Shown: positions 9,227 to 18,153 of the stretch, piece by piece
How the letters are laid out: every line of letters begins with the position of its first letter
Position numbering within the stretch: the stretch's first letter is position 1
Assembly (NCBI RefSeq): GCF_900156165.1
Contig: NZ_FTMY01000001.1
Location: 186,001 to 250,000 of the forward strand
Length of the DNA: 64,000 nt
Direction of reading: 5' to 3'
Origin: Pseudacidovorax sp. RU35E
GTDB taxonomy: Bacteria > Pseudomonadota > Gammaproteobacteria > Burkholderiales > Burkholderiaceae_C
Notes under the pieces: model-generated
The model's database searches: none
The model's input: the letters and a program-made list of their open reading frames with translations, nothing else
What the model was told of the DNA's origin: nothing
Translations under genes and position numbers: made by a program

Positions 9227-10402
9227 ATGGACCTGCTCGAAGCGCCGCCGCTTCCCTTCCATTTCACGCCCGAACACGAACAGTTCCGTGCCAGCCTGCG
9301 CGACTTCATCGCCTGTGAGATCACCCCCTATGTGCACGCGTGGGACGAGGCGGAGACCTTTCCGCGCTCGCTCTATGCCCGCATGGCCGAGCTTGGCGTG
9401 CAGGGCCTGGGCTACCCTGAGGCCTACGGCGGCACGCCGGCCGACCTGTTCTACCAACTGGTCGTGGCCGAGGAATTCGCGCGCTGCGGCAGCGGCGGCG
9501 TGCAGGCTTCGCTCCTGTCGCACAGCATCGCGCTGCCGCCGGTGCTCAAGGCCGGCAGCGAGGCGCTGCGCCAGCGGGTGATTCCGCCGGTGCTGGCGGG
9601 GCAGAAGGTCGCGGCCCTGGCCATCACCGAACCCTCGGGCGGCTCCGACGTGGCCAGCCTGCGCACGACGGCCGTGCGCGATGGCGACCACTACATCGTG
9701 AGTGGCGAGAAGACCTTCATCACCTCCGGCGTGCGCGCGGACTTCATCACCACGGCCGTGCGCACCGATCCGACGGCCAAGGGCGCGGGCGGCATCTCGC
9801 TGCTGGTGATCGACGGCGACACGCCCGGCCTGACGCGCACGCCGCTCAAGAAGATGGGCTGGTGGAGCTCCGACACCGCGCACCTGCGCTTCGACCAGTG
9901 CCGGGTGCCCGTCGCGCATCTCGTGGGCGAGGAGAACCACGGCTTCAAGCTGGTGATGAACAACTTCAACAGCGAGCGCCTGCTGATGGCCGCGCTGGCC
10001 TGCGGCTATGCCCAGGTGTGCCTGAACGAGGCGCTGGACTGGACGCGCCAGCGCAGCGTGGGCGGCAGCCTGCTGTCCGACCGGCAAGTGGTGCGTCACA
10101 AGCTGATGGACATGGTCATGCGCATCGACGCGACCCGCGCCCTGCTGCATGACCTGGCCTACCGCATCGAGCACCAGCTGGCGCAGCCGGCGCAGCTGGT
10201 GGCGCGCGTGTGCCTGGCCAAGGTGCAGGCCACGCAGACCATGCAGTTCTGTGCCGACCAGGCCGTGCAGTTGCTGGGCGGCATGGGCTTCATGCGCGGC
10301 ACGAAAAGCGAGCGCATCTACCGCGAGGTCAAGGTCATGATGATCGGCGGTGGTGCCGAGGAAGTGATGAAGGACCTGGCTGCGCGGCAGTTGGGCATCT
10401 GA
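9227..10402 (+). CDS. Acyl-CoA dehydrogenase
   Basis: A flavoprotein of 391 residues catalysing alpha,beta-dehydrogenation of an acyl-CoA. Domains run in family order: N-terminal helices (residues 10-120), the beta-sheet domain with ALAITEPSGGSDVASLRT and GEKTFITSG, and the C-terminal helices with QVLGGxGF-like VQLLGGMGFMRGTKSERIYREVK. The usual terminal segment IGGGAEEVMKDLAARQLGI holds candidate catalytic glutamates. ATG 9227 follows GGAG at 9217-9220; the frame is open upstream without homologous sequence. It heads a run with the TIGR03084 and DUF2156 genes. In Atu/Liu-type pathways this enzyme (AtuD/LiuA) precedes the biotin carboxylase. Confidence 0.93.
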   Translation: MDLLEAPPLPFHFTPEHEQFRASLRDFIACEITPYVHAWDEAETFPRSLYARMAELGVQGLGYPEAYGGTPADLFYQLVVAEEFARCGSGGVQASLLSHSIALPPVLKAGSEALRQRVIPPVLAGQKVAALAITEPSGGSDVASLRTTAVRDGDHYIVSGEKTFITSGVRADFITTAVRTDPTAKGAGGISLLVIDGDTPGLTRTPLKKMGWWSSDTAHLRFDQCRVPVAHLVGEENHGFKLVMNNFNSERLLMAALACGYAQVCLNEALDWTRQRSVGGSLLSDRQVVRHKLMDMVMRIDATRALLHDLAYRIEHQLAQPAQLVARVCLAKVQATQTMQFCADQAVQLLGGMGFMRGTKSERIYREVKVMMIGGGAEEVMKDLAARQLGI

Positions 10403-10428
10403 ATGCGACGAACAAGACGACGAAAACG

Positions 10429-11259
10429 ATGAACGACACCACCGACGACCTGCGCGCCGAGTACGCCGAACTGGCCGGGCTGGCGCGCGGCCTCAGCCCA
10501 GAACAGTGGCGCCTGCGCAGCGACTTCTACGGCTGGACGCCGTGGGATGAGATCGCACACCTGCTGTTCTTCGACGAGACCGCGCTGCTGGCCTCCACCG
10601 ACGCCGAGGCCTTCGCGCGCGACACCGCGACCCTCACGGCACAGCTGACGGCCGGTCGCGAGATCAGTGCCATCGCGCGCGAGAAATACGGCCATCTCGA
10701 TGGCGCGGCCTTGCTGGCCCAGTGGGAGCCGGTGTCCGCGCAACTGACCGACGCCCTGGCTGCGCTGGACCCGAAGGCGCGGCTGCCCTGGTACGGCCCC
10801 AGCATGAGCGCGCGCTCTTTCGCCAGCGCGCGGCTGATGGAGACCTGGGCCCATGGCCAGGACGTGTGGGACGTGGTGCGGCGTCGACGCCCGGTCGGTC
10901 CGCGGCTTCGGCACATCGCGCACATCGGTGTGACCACCTTCGGCTGGAGCTTCGTCAATCGCGGCCTGCCGGTGCCGGCGGTGGTGCCGTACGTGGAACT
11001 GCAGCCACCATCCGGCGGCGCAGAAGGCGAGGGCGCCTGGACCTGGGGCGACCCGGCCTCGCCCGAGTGGGTGCGCGGCACGGCCGAGGACTTCTGCCTG
11101 CTCGTGACGCAGCGGCGCAACCTGGCCGACACGGCGCTGCGCCACAGCGACGGCGCCGCGCGTGAATGGCTGCAGATCGCCCAATGCTTTGCCGGCGAAC
11201 CGGCGAGCGCGCCGCCGCCCGGTGTGCGCCGCGTGGACTACCTCGACCCTGTCGCTTGA
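10429..11259 (+). CDS. TIGR03084/DinB-like metal-binding protein (mycothiol maleylpyruvate isomerase fold)
   Basis: A cytoplasmic protein of 276 residues. The N-terminal half is a DinB/MDMPI four-helix bundle with likely metal ligands in the helices containing WDEIAHLLFFDETAL and ASARLMETWAHGQDVWD. The C-terminal half (VPYVELQPPSGG, WTWGDPASPEWVRGTAEDFCLLVTQRRNLADTALR) resembles the wHTH-like or SCP-type tail of TIGR03084 proteins. Members are often found beside acyl-CoA dehydrogenases and AtuA-like genes in Burkholderiales, but the reaction is unknown. The next gene starts inside its stop codon. Confidence 0.8.
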   Translation: MNDTTDDLRAEYAELAGLARGLSPEQWRLRSDFYGWTPWDEIAHLLFFDETALLASTDAEAFARDTATLTAQLTAGREISAIAREKYGHLDGAALLAQWEPVSAQLTDALAALDPKARLPWYGPSMSARSFASARLMETWAHGQDVWDVVRRRRPVGPRLRHIAHIGVTTFGWSFVNRGLPVPAVVPYVELQPPSGGAEGEGAWTWGDPASPEWVRGTAEDFCLLVTQRRNLADTALRHSDGAAREWLQIAQCFAGEPASAPPPGVRRVDYLDPVA

Positions 11260-12125
11260 ACGGCCTGCCGATCACGCTGGACCTTCAGCCGCGCATCGAC
11301 GCCGCGCTGGCGGCCTTGCGGGCGGGGCAGGGCGCGCAGGCGCTGTCGGACCATGCCTTCTCCAACCTGTACCTGTTCCGCGAGGCCCATGCGTACCGCT
11401 TCCTGCCCGGCGACTGGCCGGGCGTGGCGGGCCGCACCTACGACGGTGCCACGCACTTCATGCCGCTCTTCGACATCGGCACTGCGCCGTTGCCGGTGCT
11501 GGATGCCTTGATCGAGACGCACGGCTGTCTCTATCCGGTGGCCGAGCGTCAGCTCCAGACCTTGCCGGCCGGACGCTTCGTATGGAGTGCCAACGACGAC
11601 GACGCGGACTACCTCTATGCGGCCGAGTCCTTCCGTGACTACGCAGGGCGGGCCCTGGCCAAGAAGCGCAACCTGGTGCGCCAGTTCCTGGCCCACCATG
11701 CGCCCGAGGCCGTGCCCTTCGGCCCATCGTTGGCGGCAGCGGCGCGCGAGGTGCTGGCGGGCTGGATGACCCAGAAGGGCAAGGGCGCGGGCGAGGCCGA
11801 CGAGCACGCGTGCCTGGAGGCCCTCACGCACGCCGATCGCTTCGGGTTCGAGGGCTTCGTGTACTTCGTGCAAGCGAAGCCGGTCGCTTTCGTGCTCGCA
11901 CAGGCGCTGGCGCCGGGTGTGTTCGCCATCCGTTTCGCCAAGGGGCTGGACAGCCATGTGGGCATCTACCCGTTCATGTTCCAGCACTTCTGCCGGTCGT
12001 TCGCGCGTCCGGTGCTTTGGTTGAACTTCGAGCAGGACATGGGCAATCCGGGGTTCCGGCAGAGCAAGCGGTCGTATGCGCCGCAGGCCTTGCTGGCGAA
12101 GTGGCGGGTGGCGCTCGTCGGGTGA
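11256..12125 (+). CDS. DUF2156 (phosphatidylglycerol lysyltransferase-like GNAT) protein
   Basis: A cytoplasmic protein of about 289 residues. DUF2156 motifs are visible: DHAFSNLYLFREAHAYRF near residue 25; DYLYAAESFRDYAGRALAKKRNLVRQF, the hallmark LpGrKyhkKRNhi(n)rF region, near residues 115-145; and VGIYPFMFQHFCRSF plus NFEQDMGNPGFRQSKRSYAP near the end. Relatives fold as paired GNAT domains and aminoacylate lipids or other amines. I chose TTG 11256, which overlaps the preceding TGA (TTGA), implying translational coupling. Its job in an acyl-CoA cluster is unclear. Confidence 0.82.
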   Translation: MNGLPITLDLQPRIDAALAALRAGQGAQALSDHAFSNLYLFREAHAYRFLPGDWPGVAGRTYDGATHFMPLFDIGTAPLPVLDALIETHGCLYPVAERQLQTLPAGRFVWSANDDDADYLYAAESFRDYAGRALAKKRNLVRQFLAHHAPEAVPFGPSLAAAAREVLAGWMTQKGKGAGEADEHACLEALTHADRFGFEGFVYFVQAKPVAFVLAQALAPGVFAIRFAKGLDSHVGIYPFMFQHFCRSFARPVLWLNFEQDMGNPGFRQSKRSYAPQALLAKWRVALVG

Positions 12126-12814
12126 TCCCATGCGTTCGCCGAAGCGCGGGCGGTGCGGTGGCCCAACGTGGTGTCGATGGTCCGGCCGCGGCGCCGATGA
12201 GGGCTCGGTCGTTGACGATGGTCCGGCCCTGGTGCCGGTGAGGGCGTGTCGGCGCTTCGAGTGGGGCGGTCGGCGCTGCGCGCCGACGTCCCTGCGGTGC
12301 TCGGTCGAACGGGCCGCGGCATAACTCGCGACGTTCACTGCGTTCACTCTGCTCGGACAAATGCCGCGAGTCAGATCACGAAGCAGGCCTGTCCTCCGGC
12401 AGGCCTGCAGCCCGTCCGCCCTGCGCTCCTCGGCGCCCCACAGGCGCGCCGCCACGCCCTCACCGGCACCAGGGCCTGCGGATGGTTGATCGGCCGGCAT
12501 GAGTGCTGAGCCGACGGTCGAGACCTTTGCTTCGTCGGTGCGTTCAATCCAGCACTGGCCTCCCCAGTGCACCACCACTGTGTCCCGCGCGTCGGGGCCG
12601 GGGCCTGGGGGCCGCGGGCGATTTCTGAAAAAGTATGAGCCCGCGGCCCCCAGGCCCCGGCCCCGACGCGCGCACCCCGGACCGAAGTGCGCCGTGCACC
12701 CCCGACCGAAGTGCCCCGCTCACGCCAGACAGCCACTTCGCGCAAGACCCGCAACGCCTCGCTGCCTAAGCTGACCCCATCCCACATGGCAGGCGTCCGC
12801 AGCACCGCAGACGC
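12126..12814. repeat. Gene-free, repeat-rich spacer inside the acyl-CoA cluster
   Basis: About 690 bp with no credible gene. It holds a pair of 29-bp direct repeats matching at 25 positions (12176-12204, 12217-12245); a perfect 24-bp inverted repeat with distant arms (12225-12248, 12453-12476); a 7-bp stem with 5-nt loop (12552-12570); the 34-bp-arm hairpin described separately; and a 19-bp direct repeat with one mismatch (12672-12690, 12696-12714). The open frames crossing it are rich in Arg/Pro/Ala and lack homologous-looking segments. It looks like one or more interspersed extragenic elements or the relic of an insertion. Confidence 0.8.
12586..12672. repeat. Giant perfect hairpin, 34-bp arms and 19-nt loop
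   Basis: The arms are 12586-12619 and 12639-12672, fully complementary and almost all G and C. The 19-nt loop (12620-12638) is A-rich. There is no T-run after either arm, so this is not an ordinary intrinsic terminator. The arms are far longer than REP elements or most terminators. It may act as a transcript-end or mRNA-stabilising structure, a recombination or transposition relic, or a barrier between the two halves of the cluster. Confidence 0.9.
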
Positions 12815-12832
12815 ATGCACCAGAAGCAGCCC

Positions 12833-14455
12833 ATGGCCATCATCGAGTCGACCATCTCCCCCGGCAGCGATGCCTTCGAAGCCAACCGCGCCGGCATGCT
12901 CGCGCTGATCGAGCGCGTGCGCACCTACCAGCAACGCAGCATCACCACCTCTGCCAAGTCCAGAGAGCGCTTCGAGAAGCGCGGCCAGTTGCTCCCACGC
13001 GAGCGGCTGGCCCTGCTGCTCGACCCCGGCACGCCCTTCCTCGAGATCGGTGCCCTCGCCGGCCTGGGCCTCGACAACCCGGATCTCGAGAAGAGCGTCC
13101 CCGGCGGCGGCGTCATCGGCGGCATCGGCTGGGTCAGCGGGGTGCGGGTCATGGTCAATGCCTCGGACTCCGGCATCGACGCCGGCGCCCTGCAGCCCAT
13201 GGGCATCCCCAAGCAGCTTCGCATGCAGGAGCTGGCGCTGGAGAACAAGCTGCCCTACGTGCAACTGGTGGAGTCGGCCGGCGCCAACCTCATGACCTAC
13301 AAGGTCGAGGAATTCGTCACCGGCGGCACCCTGTTCCGCAACCTTGCGCGCATCTCCGCGGCCGGCCTGCCGGTGGTCACCGTCACGCATGGCTCGTCCA
13401 CCGCGGGCGGGGCCTACCAGACGGGCCTGTCGGACTACATCATCATGGTGCGCGGCCGCTCGCGGGCCTTCCTGGCCGGGCCGCCGCTGCTCAAGGCCGC
13501 CACCGGCGAGATCGCGACCGAGGAGGAACTGGGCGGCGCCCTCATGCACACCAGCATCTCCGGCCTCGGCGACTACCTGGCCGAGGACGACCGCGACGCC
13601 ATCCGCCTGGCCCGCGAGATCCTGGCCAACATCGACTGGCAGCGCAGCATGCCGGCCGAGCCGGTGCGGCCCTTCAAGCCGCCGCGCCATGACGCGGGGG
13701 AACTGCTGGGCATCATGCCCATGGACCACAAGCGGCCCGTGGACATGAAGCAGGTCATCGCCCGCATCGCCGACGACTCCGACTTCCTCGAATTCGGCGC
13801 CGGCTACGGCGGCGCAACGGTCGTCGGCCACATCAGGATCGAAGGCATGCCGCTGGGCATCGTCACCAACAACGGGCCCATCGACCCGGCCGGAGCGGCC
13901 AAGGCCACGCACTTCATCCAGGCCTGCTGCCAGTCGCGCACGCCCATCCTCTACCTCAACAACACGACCGGCTTCATGGTGGGCCGCGCCTACGAAGAGG
14001 CCGGCATCATCAAGCACGGCTCCAAGATGATCCAGGCCGTGACCAATGCGACGGTGCCGCAGATCACGATCTACTGCGGTGCCTCCTTCGGCGCCGGCAA
14101 CTACGGCATGTGCGGCCGTGGCTTCCACCCGCGCTTCTGCTTCAGCTGGCCCAATGCAAAGACGGCGGTGATGGGCGGCGAGCAGGCGGCGCAGACCATG
14201 GTCAACGTGACCGAGGCCGCCATGAAGCGCAAGGGCGGCGAGGTGGACCACGCCAGGCTGGTCGAGCTGGAACGCCGCATCGTCGAGCGCTTCGACAGCC
14301 AGATGAGCGTGTTCACCACCAGCGCGCACCTGCTGGACGACGGCGTGATCGACCCGCGCGACACCCGCGCCGTGCTGGGCAACGTGCTGGCCATCTGCCG
14401 CGATGCCGAGCGCCGGCAGCCGCAAGCCATGCAGTTCTCCGTGGCACGGCCATGA
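12833..14455 (+). CDS. Acyl-CoA carboxylase, carboxyltransferase (beta) subunit
   Basis: About 540 residues. It moves CO2 from carboxybiotin to an acyl-CoA together with the next gene's product. Family motifs: RARFExRGxLLPRER-like SRERFEKRGQLLPRERLALLLDPG; VSGVRVMVNASDSGIDAGAL; the first oxyanion region TVTHGSSTAGGAYQ; and in the C-terminal crotonase half IVTNNGPIDPAGAAKATHFIQ, PILYLNNTTGFMVG, CGASFGAGNYGMCGRG and FSWPNAKTAVMGG. This is the MCC/geranyl-CoA type (LiuB/AtuC) rather than AccA/AccD. ATG 12833 gives MAIIES; ATG 12815 would add six residues. It overlaps the biotin carboxylase gene (ATGA). Confidence 0.92.
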   Translation: MAIIESTISPGSDAFEANRAGMLALIERVRTYQQRSITTSAKSRERFEKRGQLLPRERLALLLDPGTPFLEIGALAGLGLDNPDLEKSVPGGGVIGGIGWVSGVRVMVNASDSGIDAGALQPMGIPKQLRMQELALENKLPYVQLVESAGANLMTYKVEEFVTGGTLFRNLARISAAGLPVVTVTHGSSTAGGAYQTGLSDYIIMVRGRSRAFLAGPPLLKAATGEIATEEELGGALMHTSISGLGDYLAEDDRDAIRLAREILANIDWQRSMPAEPVRPFKPPRHDAGELLGIMPMDHKRPVDMKQVIARIADDSDFLEFGAGYGGATVVGHIRIEGMPLGIVTNNGPIDPAGAAKATHFIQACCQSRTPILYLNNTTGFMVGRAYEEAGIIKHGSKMIQAVTNATVPQITIYCGASFGAGNYGMCGRGFHPRFCFSWPNAKTAVMGGEQAAQTMVNVTEAAMKRKGGEVDHARLVELERRIVERFDSQMSVFTTSAHLLDDGVIDPRDTRAVLGNVLAICRDAERRQPQAMQFSVARP

Positions 14456-16482
14456 CCTCCCGCGACCGATCGAGCACCCACGCCATGACCGTCGACACCC
14501 CCGCGCGCACGCCCTTCCGAAAGATCCTGATCGCCAACCGCGGCGAGATCGCGCTGCGCATCATCCGCACCGCCCGGGCCCTGGGCTACCGCACCGTGGC
14601 CGTCCATTCCACCGCCGATGCCGGCGCACGCCATGTGCGCGAGGCCGACCAGGCGGTGTGCATCGGCGAGCCGCTGCCCGCGCAGAGCTACCTGCACATT
14701 CCCGCGCTCATCGACGCCGCGCGCCGCAGCGGCGCCGATGCGGTGCACCCGGGCTACGGCTTCCTGGCCGAGAACGAGGACTTCGCCCAGGCCTGCCACG
14801 ACGCCGGGCTGGTCTTCATCGGCCCCTCGGCCGAGGCGATCCGCGCCATGGGCAACAAGGCCGGCGCCAAGGTGCTGATGCAGGCCGCGGGCGTGCCGTG
14901 CATTCCGGGCTATCAGGGCGAGGACCAGAGCGAGGCGCGCCTGGCCGACGAGGCGGGGCGCATCGGCTTCCCGGTCATGATCAAGGCCACGGCAGGCGGC
15001 GGCGGCCGGGGCATGCGGCTGGTGAACAGCGCGGCCGAGTTTCCCGAGCTGCTGCGCAGCGCCCGCTCCGAAGCGCAGAGCGCCTTCGGCGACCCCGAGG
15101 TGATCCTGGAGCGCGCCATCGTGCGGCCGCGGCACATCGAGATGCAGGTGTTCGCCGACCGCCACGGCCACGCCATCCACCTGGGCGAGCGCGACTGCTC
15201 GGTGCAGCGCCGGCATCAGAAGCTGATCGAGGAGGCGCCATCGCCCGCCGTCGACGCCGACCTGCGCGCGCGCATGGGCGCCACCGCCGTGGCCGCCGTG
15301 AAGGCCATCCGCTACGAAGGCGCGGGCACGCTCGAGTTCCTGCTCGACGCCGAGGGCCGCTACTACTTCATGGAAATGAACACGCGGCTGCAGGTGGAGC
15401 ATCCGGTCACCGAGGCGATCACGGGCCTGGACCTGGTGGCACTGCAGTTGCGTGTGGCCGCGGGCGAGCCGCTCGCCATCGCGCAGGAGGATGTGCAGTT
15501 CAGCGGCCATGCCATCGAGGTGCGCCTGTGCGCCGAGGACGCCGACCAGGGCTTCATGCCCCAGAGCGGCACCATGGCCCTGTGGCAGATGCCGCCGCAG
15601 CTGCGGGTGGAGCATGCGCTGCAGTCCGGCGCCGAGATCCCGCCCTACTACGACTCGATGATCGCCAAGCTCATCGCCCGCGGCGACAGCCGCGAGGACG
15701 CGCGCCGCCTGCTGATGGCCGGCCTGGAGGACGCGGTGGCGCTGGGCGTGACCACCAACCAGGCCTTCCTGCACCGCTGCCTGGGCCACGAGGTCTTTGC
15801 CGCCGGTGGCGCGACCACCGCCTTCATCGCCGAGCACCTGGCCGCGCTGCTGGCGCCCGATGCGGCCCTGCGCGCGCGGGCCGCGGCCATCGCCGCCGTG
15901 CTGCTGTACGAGACCACCGCGGCACCGCAGGCGCCCGGCCAGCGCCGGCTGGCGCCGAGCCTGCCCATCGGCATGCGGCTGCAGGTGGGCGGCGAGACCG
16001 TGGTCGCCAGCGTGGTGCTGACGGCAGAGGGCGCCTTCGCGGTCGGCTTGGGCGATACCCACCACCGCATCGCGCTGCGGACCATGGAGGGGCACCGCGC
16101 ACGCTTCACCTGCGATGGTCTTGAGGAGAGCGTCGTCTTCCACCGTGACGGCGCCAACCTGCTGATGCAGTACGCCGGCCTGCCGATCCGCATCGAGGAC
16201 CGCACCCGCGCCGCTGCGGCCCGCCAGGGCGATCCGGGCGGCGACGGCAAGGTGCGCGCCTCCATGAACGGCCGCGTGGTGGCCGTGCAGGCCGCTATCG
16301 GCGACACGGTGCAGGCCGGCCAGCCGGTCCTGACGCTGGAGGCGATGAAGATGGAACACGTGCATGCCGCACCGGTGACCGGCCGGCTGATCGCACTGCA
16401 CGTGAAGCCCGGCGACCAGGTGGCGGCGAGCCGTGTGGTGGCCGAGATCGAGGCCCAGGCCCCCGCTGCTACGCCGGCCTGA
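14452..16482 (+). CDS. Biotin carboxylase with C-terminal biotin carrier domain (alpha subunit)
   Basis: A 676-residue fusion: biotin carboxylase (residues about 20-470), a linker/BT domain, and a BCCP domain at the C-terminus. Seen: KILIANRGEIALRIIRTARALG, VHPGYGFLAENEDFA, the ATP-grasp glycine loop KATAGGGGRGMR, YYFMEMNTRLQVEHPVTE, and biotinyl LTLEAMKMEHVHA with the target Lys about 45 residues from the end. It is the partner of the preceding carboxyltransferase, with overlapping start and stop. The pair could be methylcrotonyl-, geranyl- or another acyl-CoA carboxylase; substrate choice lies in the beta subunit and is not readable by eye. Confidence 0.93.
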   Translation: MTSRDRSSTHAMTVDTPARTPFRKILIANRGEIALRIIRTARALGYRTVAVHSTADAGARHVREADQAVCIGEPLPAQSYLHIPALIDAARRSGADAVHPGYGFLAENEDFAQACHDAGLVFIGPSAEAIRAMGNKAGAKVLMQAAGVPCIPGYQGEDQSEARLADEAGRIGFPVMIKATAGGGGRGMRLVNSAAEFPELLRSARSEAQSAFGDPEVILERAIVRPRHIEMQVFADRHGHAIHLGERDCSVQRRHQKLIEEAPSPAVDADLRARMGATAVAAVKAIRYEGAGTLEFLLDAEGRYYFMEMNTRLQVEHPVTEAITGLDLVALQLRVAAGEPLAIAQEDVQFSGHAIEVRLCAEDADQGFMPQSGTMALWQMPPQLRVEHALQSGAEIPPYYDSMIAKLIARGDSREDARRLLMAGLEDAVALGVTTNQAFLHRCLGHEVFAAGGATTAFIAEHLAALLAPDAALRARAAAIAAVLLYETTAAPQAPGQRRLAPSLPIGMRLQVGGETVVASVVLTAEGAFAVGLGDTHHRIALRTMEGHRARFTCDGLEESVVFHRDGANLLMQYAGLPIRIEDRTRAAAARQGDPGGDGKVRASMNGRVVAVQAAIGDTVQAGQPVLTLEAMKMEHVHAAPVTGRLIALHVKPGDQVAASRVVAEIEAQAPAATPA

Positions 16483-16590
16483 GGCGATTGCCGCGCGCGC
16501 CGCCGCACCGGCGGCCCGACACGACAGGGCAGTGCCCGCGACACGGCGCGCTGCATGTGCACCCCGACACCACCGACAACGGAGACACCC

Positions 16591-18153
16591 ATGGAAGACC
16601 TCACCCTTCTCGATGGCCTGCGCCGGCAGCTGGCCGAGCGGCCGGACGCCATCGCCTACCGCCAGGGCGAGCGCCGACTCAGCTACCGCGATGTCGACGC
16701 CTCCACCAACCGGATCGCCCATGCGCTGGTCGCTGGCGGCATGGGCCGCGGCACGCGCGTGGCGGTGCTCACCAAGCAGCATCTGGACTGCATGCTCGTG
16801 ACGCTGGCGGCCTGCAAGGTCGGCGCCGTGTGCATGCCGGTGAACTGGCGGCTGGCCGCGAAGGAGGTGGAGTACATCGTCAACCACGGCAAGGCGCCAT
16901 TCCTCATGGTCGATGCCGAGTTCCTGCCGGTGGTGGAGAAGGCCGAGCTGCCGGGCGTGCGCGTCCTGGTGGGCACCGCGGGCGACTCGGCGCTGCCCTC
17001 CCTGGCCCAGTGGTGCTCGGGCCAGCCGGACACCTTCGTGGCGGTCGCCGCGGACACGCACGATGCGGCGCTCCAGCTCTATTCCTCGGGCACCACGGGC
17101 CTGCCCAAGGGCATCGTGCTGACGCACGCGGGCCTTCTGTCCACCTCGCGCACGGTGTCGCATGATTGGAAGTTCGACCATCGGCATGTGATGGGCAATC
17201 CGCTGCCGGTCTTCCATGTGGCGGGCATGACGATGCTGCTGCTCACGCTCTACACCGGCGGCCAGACCTCGTCCTACCCGGACTTCGATCCGCGCAGCTA
17301 TCTTGCCGCCTTCGCCCAGCACGGCATCACCCACACCTTCGTGGTGCCGGCCATGATGCTGTTCATGCTGCAGGTGCCCGAGGCGAAGTCCTTCGACTTC
17401 AGCGGTCTGCAGCTCATGGCCTATGGTGGCTCGCCGGTGAGCGAGTCGGTTCTGCAGCGCGCCTTCGAGGTCTTCGGCTGCGACTTCCTGCAGGTCTATG
17501 GGCTGACCGAGGTGTCCGGTCCGGCCACCTTCCTCTTCCCCGATGACCACCGCGCCGGCAATGCCGAACTGCTGCGCTCGGCGGGCCGGCCCATCGGGGG
17601 TGGGCGTATCCGCATCGTCGATCCCATCGATTTCAAGGACCTGCCCGATGGGGAAGTGGGCGAGGTCTGGATCGAGTCCGATCGCAACCTCAAGGAATAC
17701 TGGCGCAACCCCGAGGCCACGGCCGCGGCCTACCCAGAGGGTCGCAATGCGAATGGCGGCTGGTTCCGCTCGGGCGACGCTGGCTATGTGAAGGACGGCT
17801 ATCTCTACATCAACGACCGCATCAAGGACATGATCGTCTCGGGTGGCGAGAACATCTATCCGGCGGAGGTGGAGAACGTGCTGATGCGCCACCCGGCCGT
17901 GGCCGACGGCGCCGTCATCGGCGTGCCCGATGCGACCTGGGGCGAATCGGTCAAGGCCTGCGTGGTGCTGCGGCCGGGCACCGCGGCGGATGCGCGCGCC
18001 ATCATCGACTTCATGCGCGAGCACCTGGCGCACTACAAGTGCCCGAAGACCATCGACATCGTGGAGACGCTGCCACGCAACCCGAGCGGCAAGGTTCTCA
18101 AGCGGGTGCTGCGGGAGCCCTACTGGAAGGGCCAGTCGCGCGCCGTGGGTTAG
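16591..18153 (+). CDS. AMP-forming acyl-CoA synthetase
   Basis: A 520-residue ATP-dependent acid:CoA ligase of the ANL superfamily. Motifs: P-loop-like YSSGTTGLPKGIVLTHAG near residues 160-178; the A5 region QVYGLTEVSG; A7/A8 GWFRSGDAGYVKDGYLYINDRIKDMIVSGGENIYPAEVE; and the terminal catalytic lysine segment PRNPSGKVLKRVLRE. ATG 16591 has GGAGA at 16581-16585. It closes the carboxylase operon and probably activates the free acid that enters the pathway. The chain specificity is unknown. Confidence 0.93.
   Translation: MEDLTLLDGLRRQLAERPDAIAYRQGERRLSYRDVDASTNRIAHALVAGGMGRGTRVAVLTKQHLDCMLVTLAACKVGAVCMPVNWRLAAKEVEYIVNHGKAPFLMVDAEFLPVVEKAELPGVRVLVGTAGDSALPSLAQWCSGQPDTFVAVAADTHDAALQLYSSGTTGLPKGIVLTHAGLLSTSRTVSHDWKFDHRHVMGNPLPVFHVAGMTMLLLTLYTGGQTSSYPDFDPRSYLAAFAQHGITHTFVVPAMMLFMLQVPEAKSFDFSGLQLMAYGGSPVSESVLQRAFEVFGCDFLQVYGLTEVSGPATFLFPDDHRAGNAELLRSAGRPIGGGRIRIVDPIDFKDLPDGEVGEVWIESDRNLKEYWRNPEATAAAYPEGRNANGGWFRSGDAGYVKDGYLYINDRIKDMIVSGGENIYPAEVENVLMRHPAVADGAVIGVPDATWGESVKACVVLRPGTAADARAIIDFMREHLAHYKCPKTIDIVETLPRNPSGKVLKRVLREPYWKGQSRAVG

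Noticed and set aside
12246-12509. Possible small genes in the repeat-rich spacer
   Set aside because: Short frames on both strands overlap repeats and hairpins, lack ribosome sites and give Arg/Ala/Pro-rich products.
12586-12672. Interpreting the big hairpin as an intrinsic terminator
   Set aside because: Neither side has a run of T, and the stem is much longer than needed.
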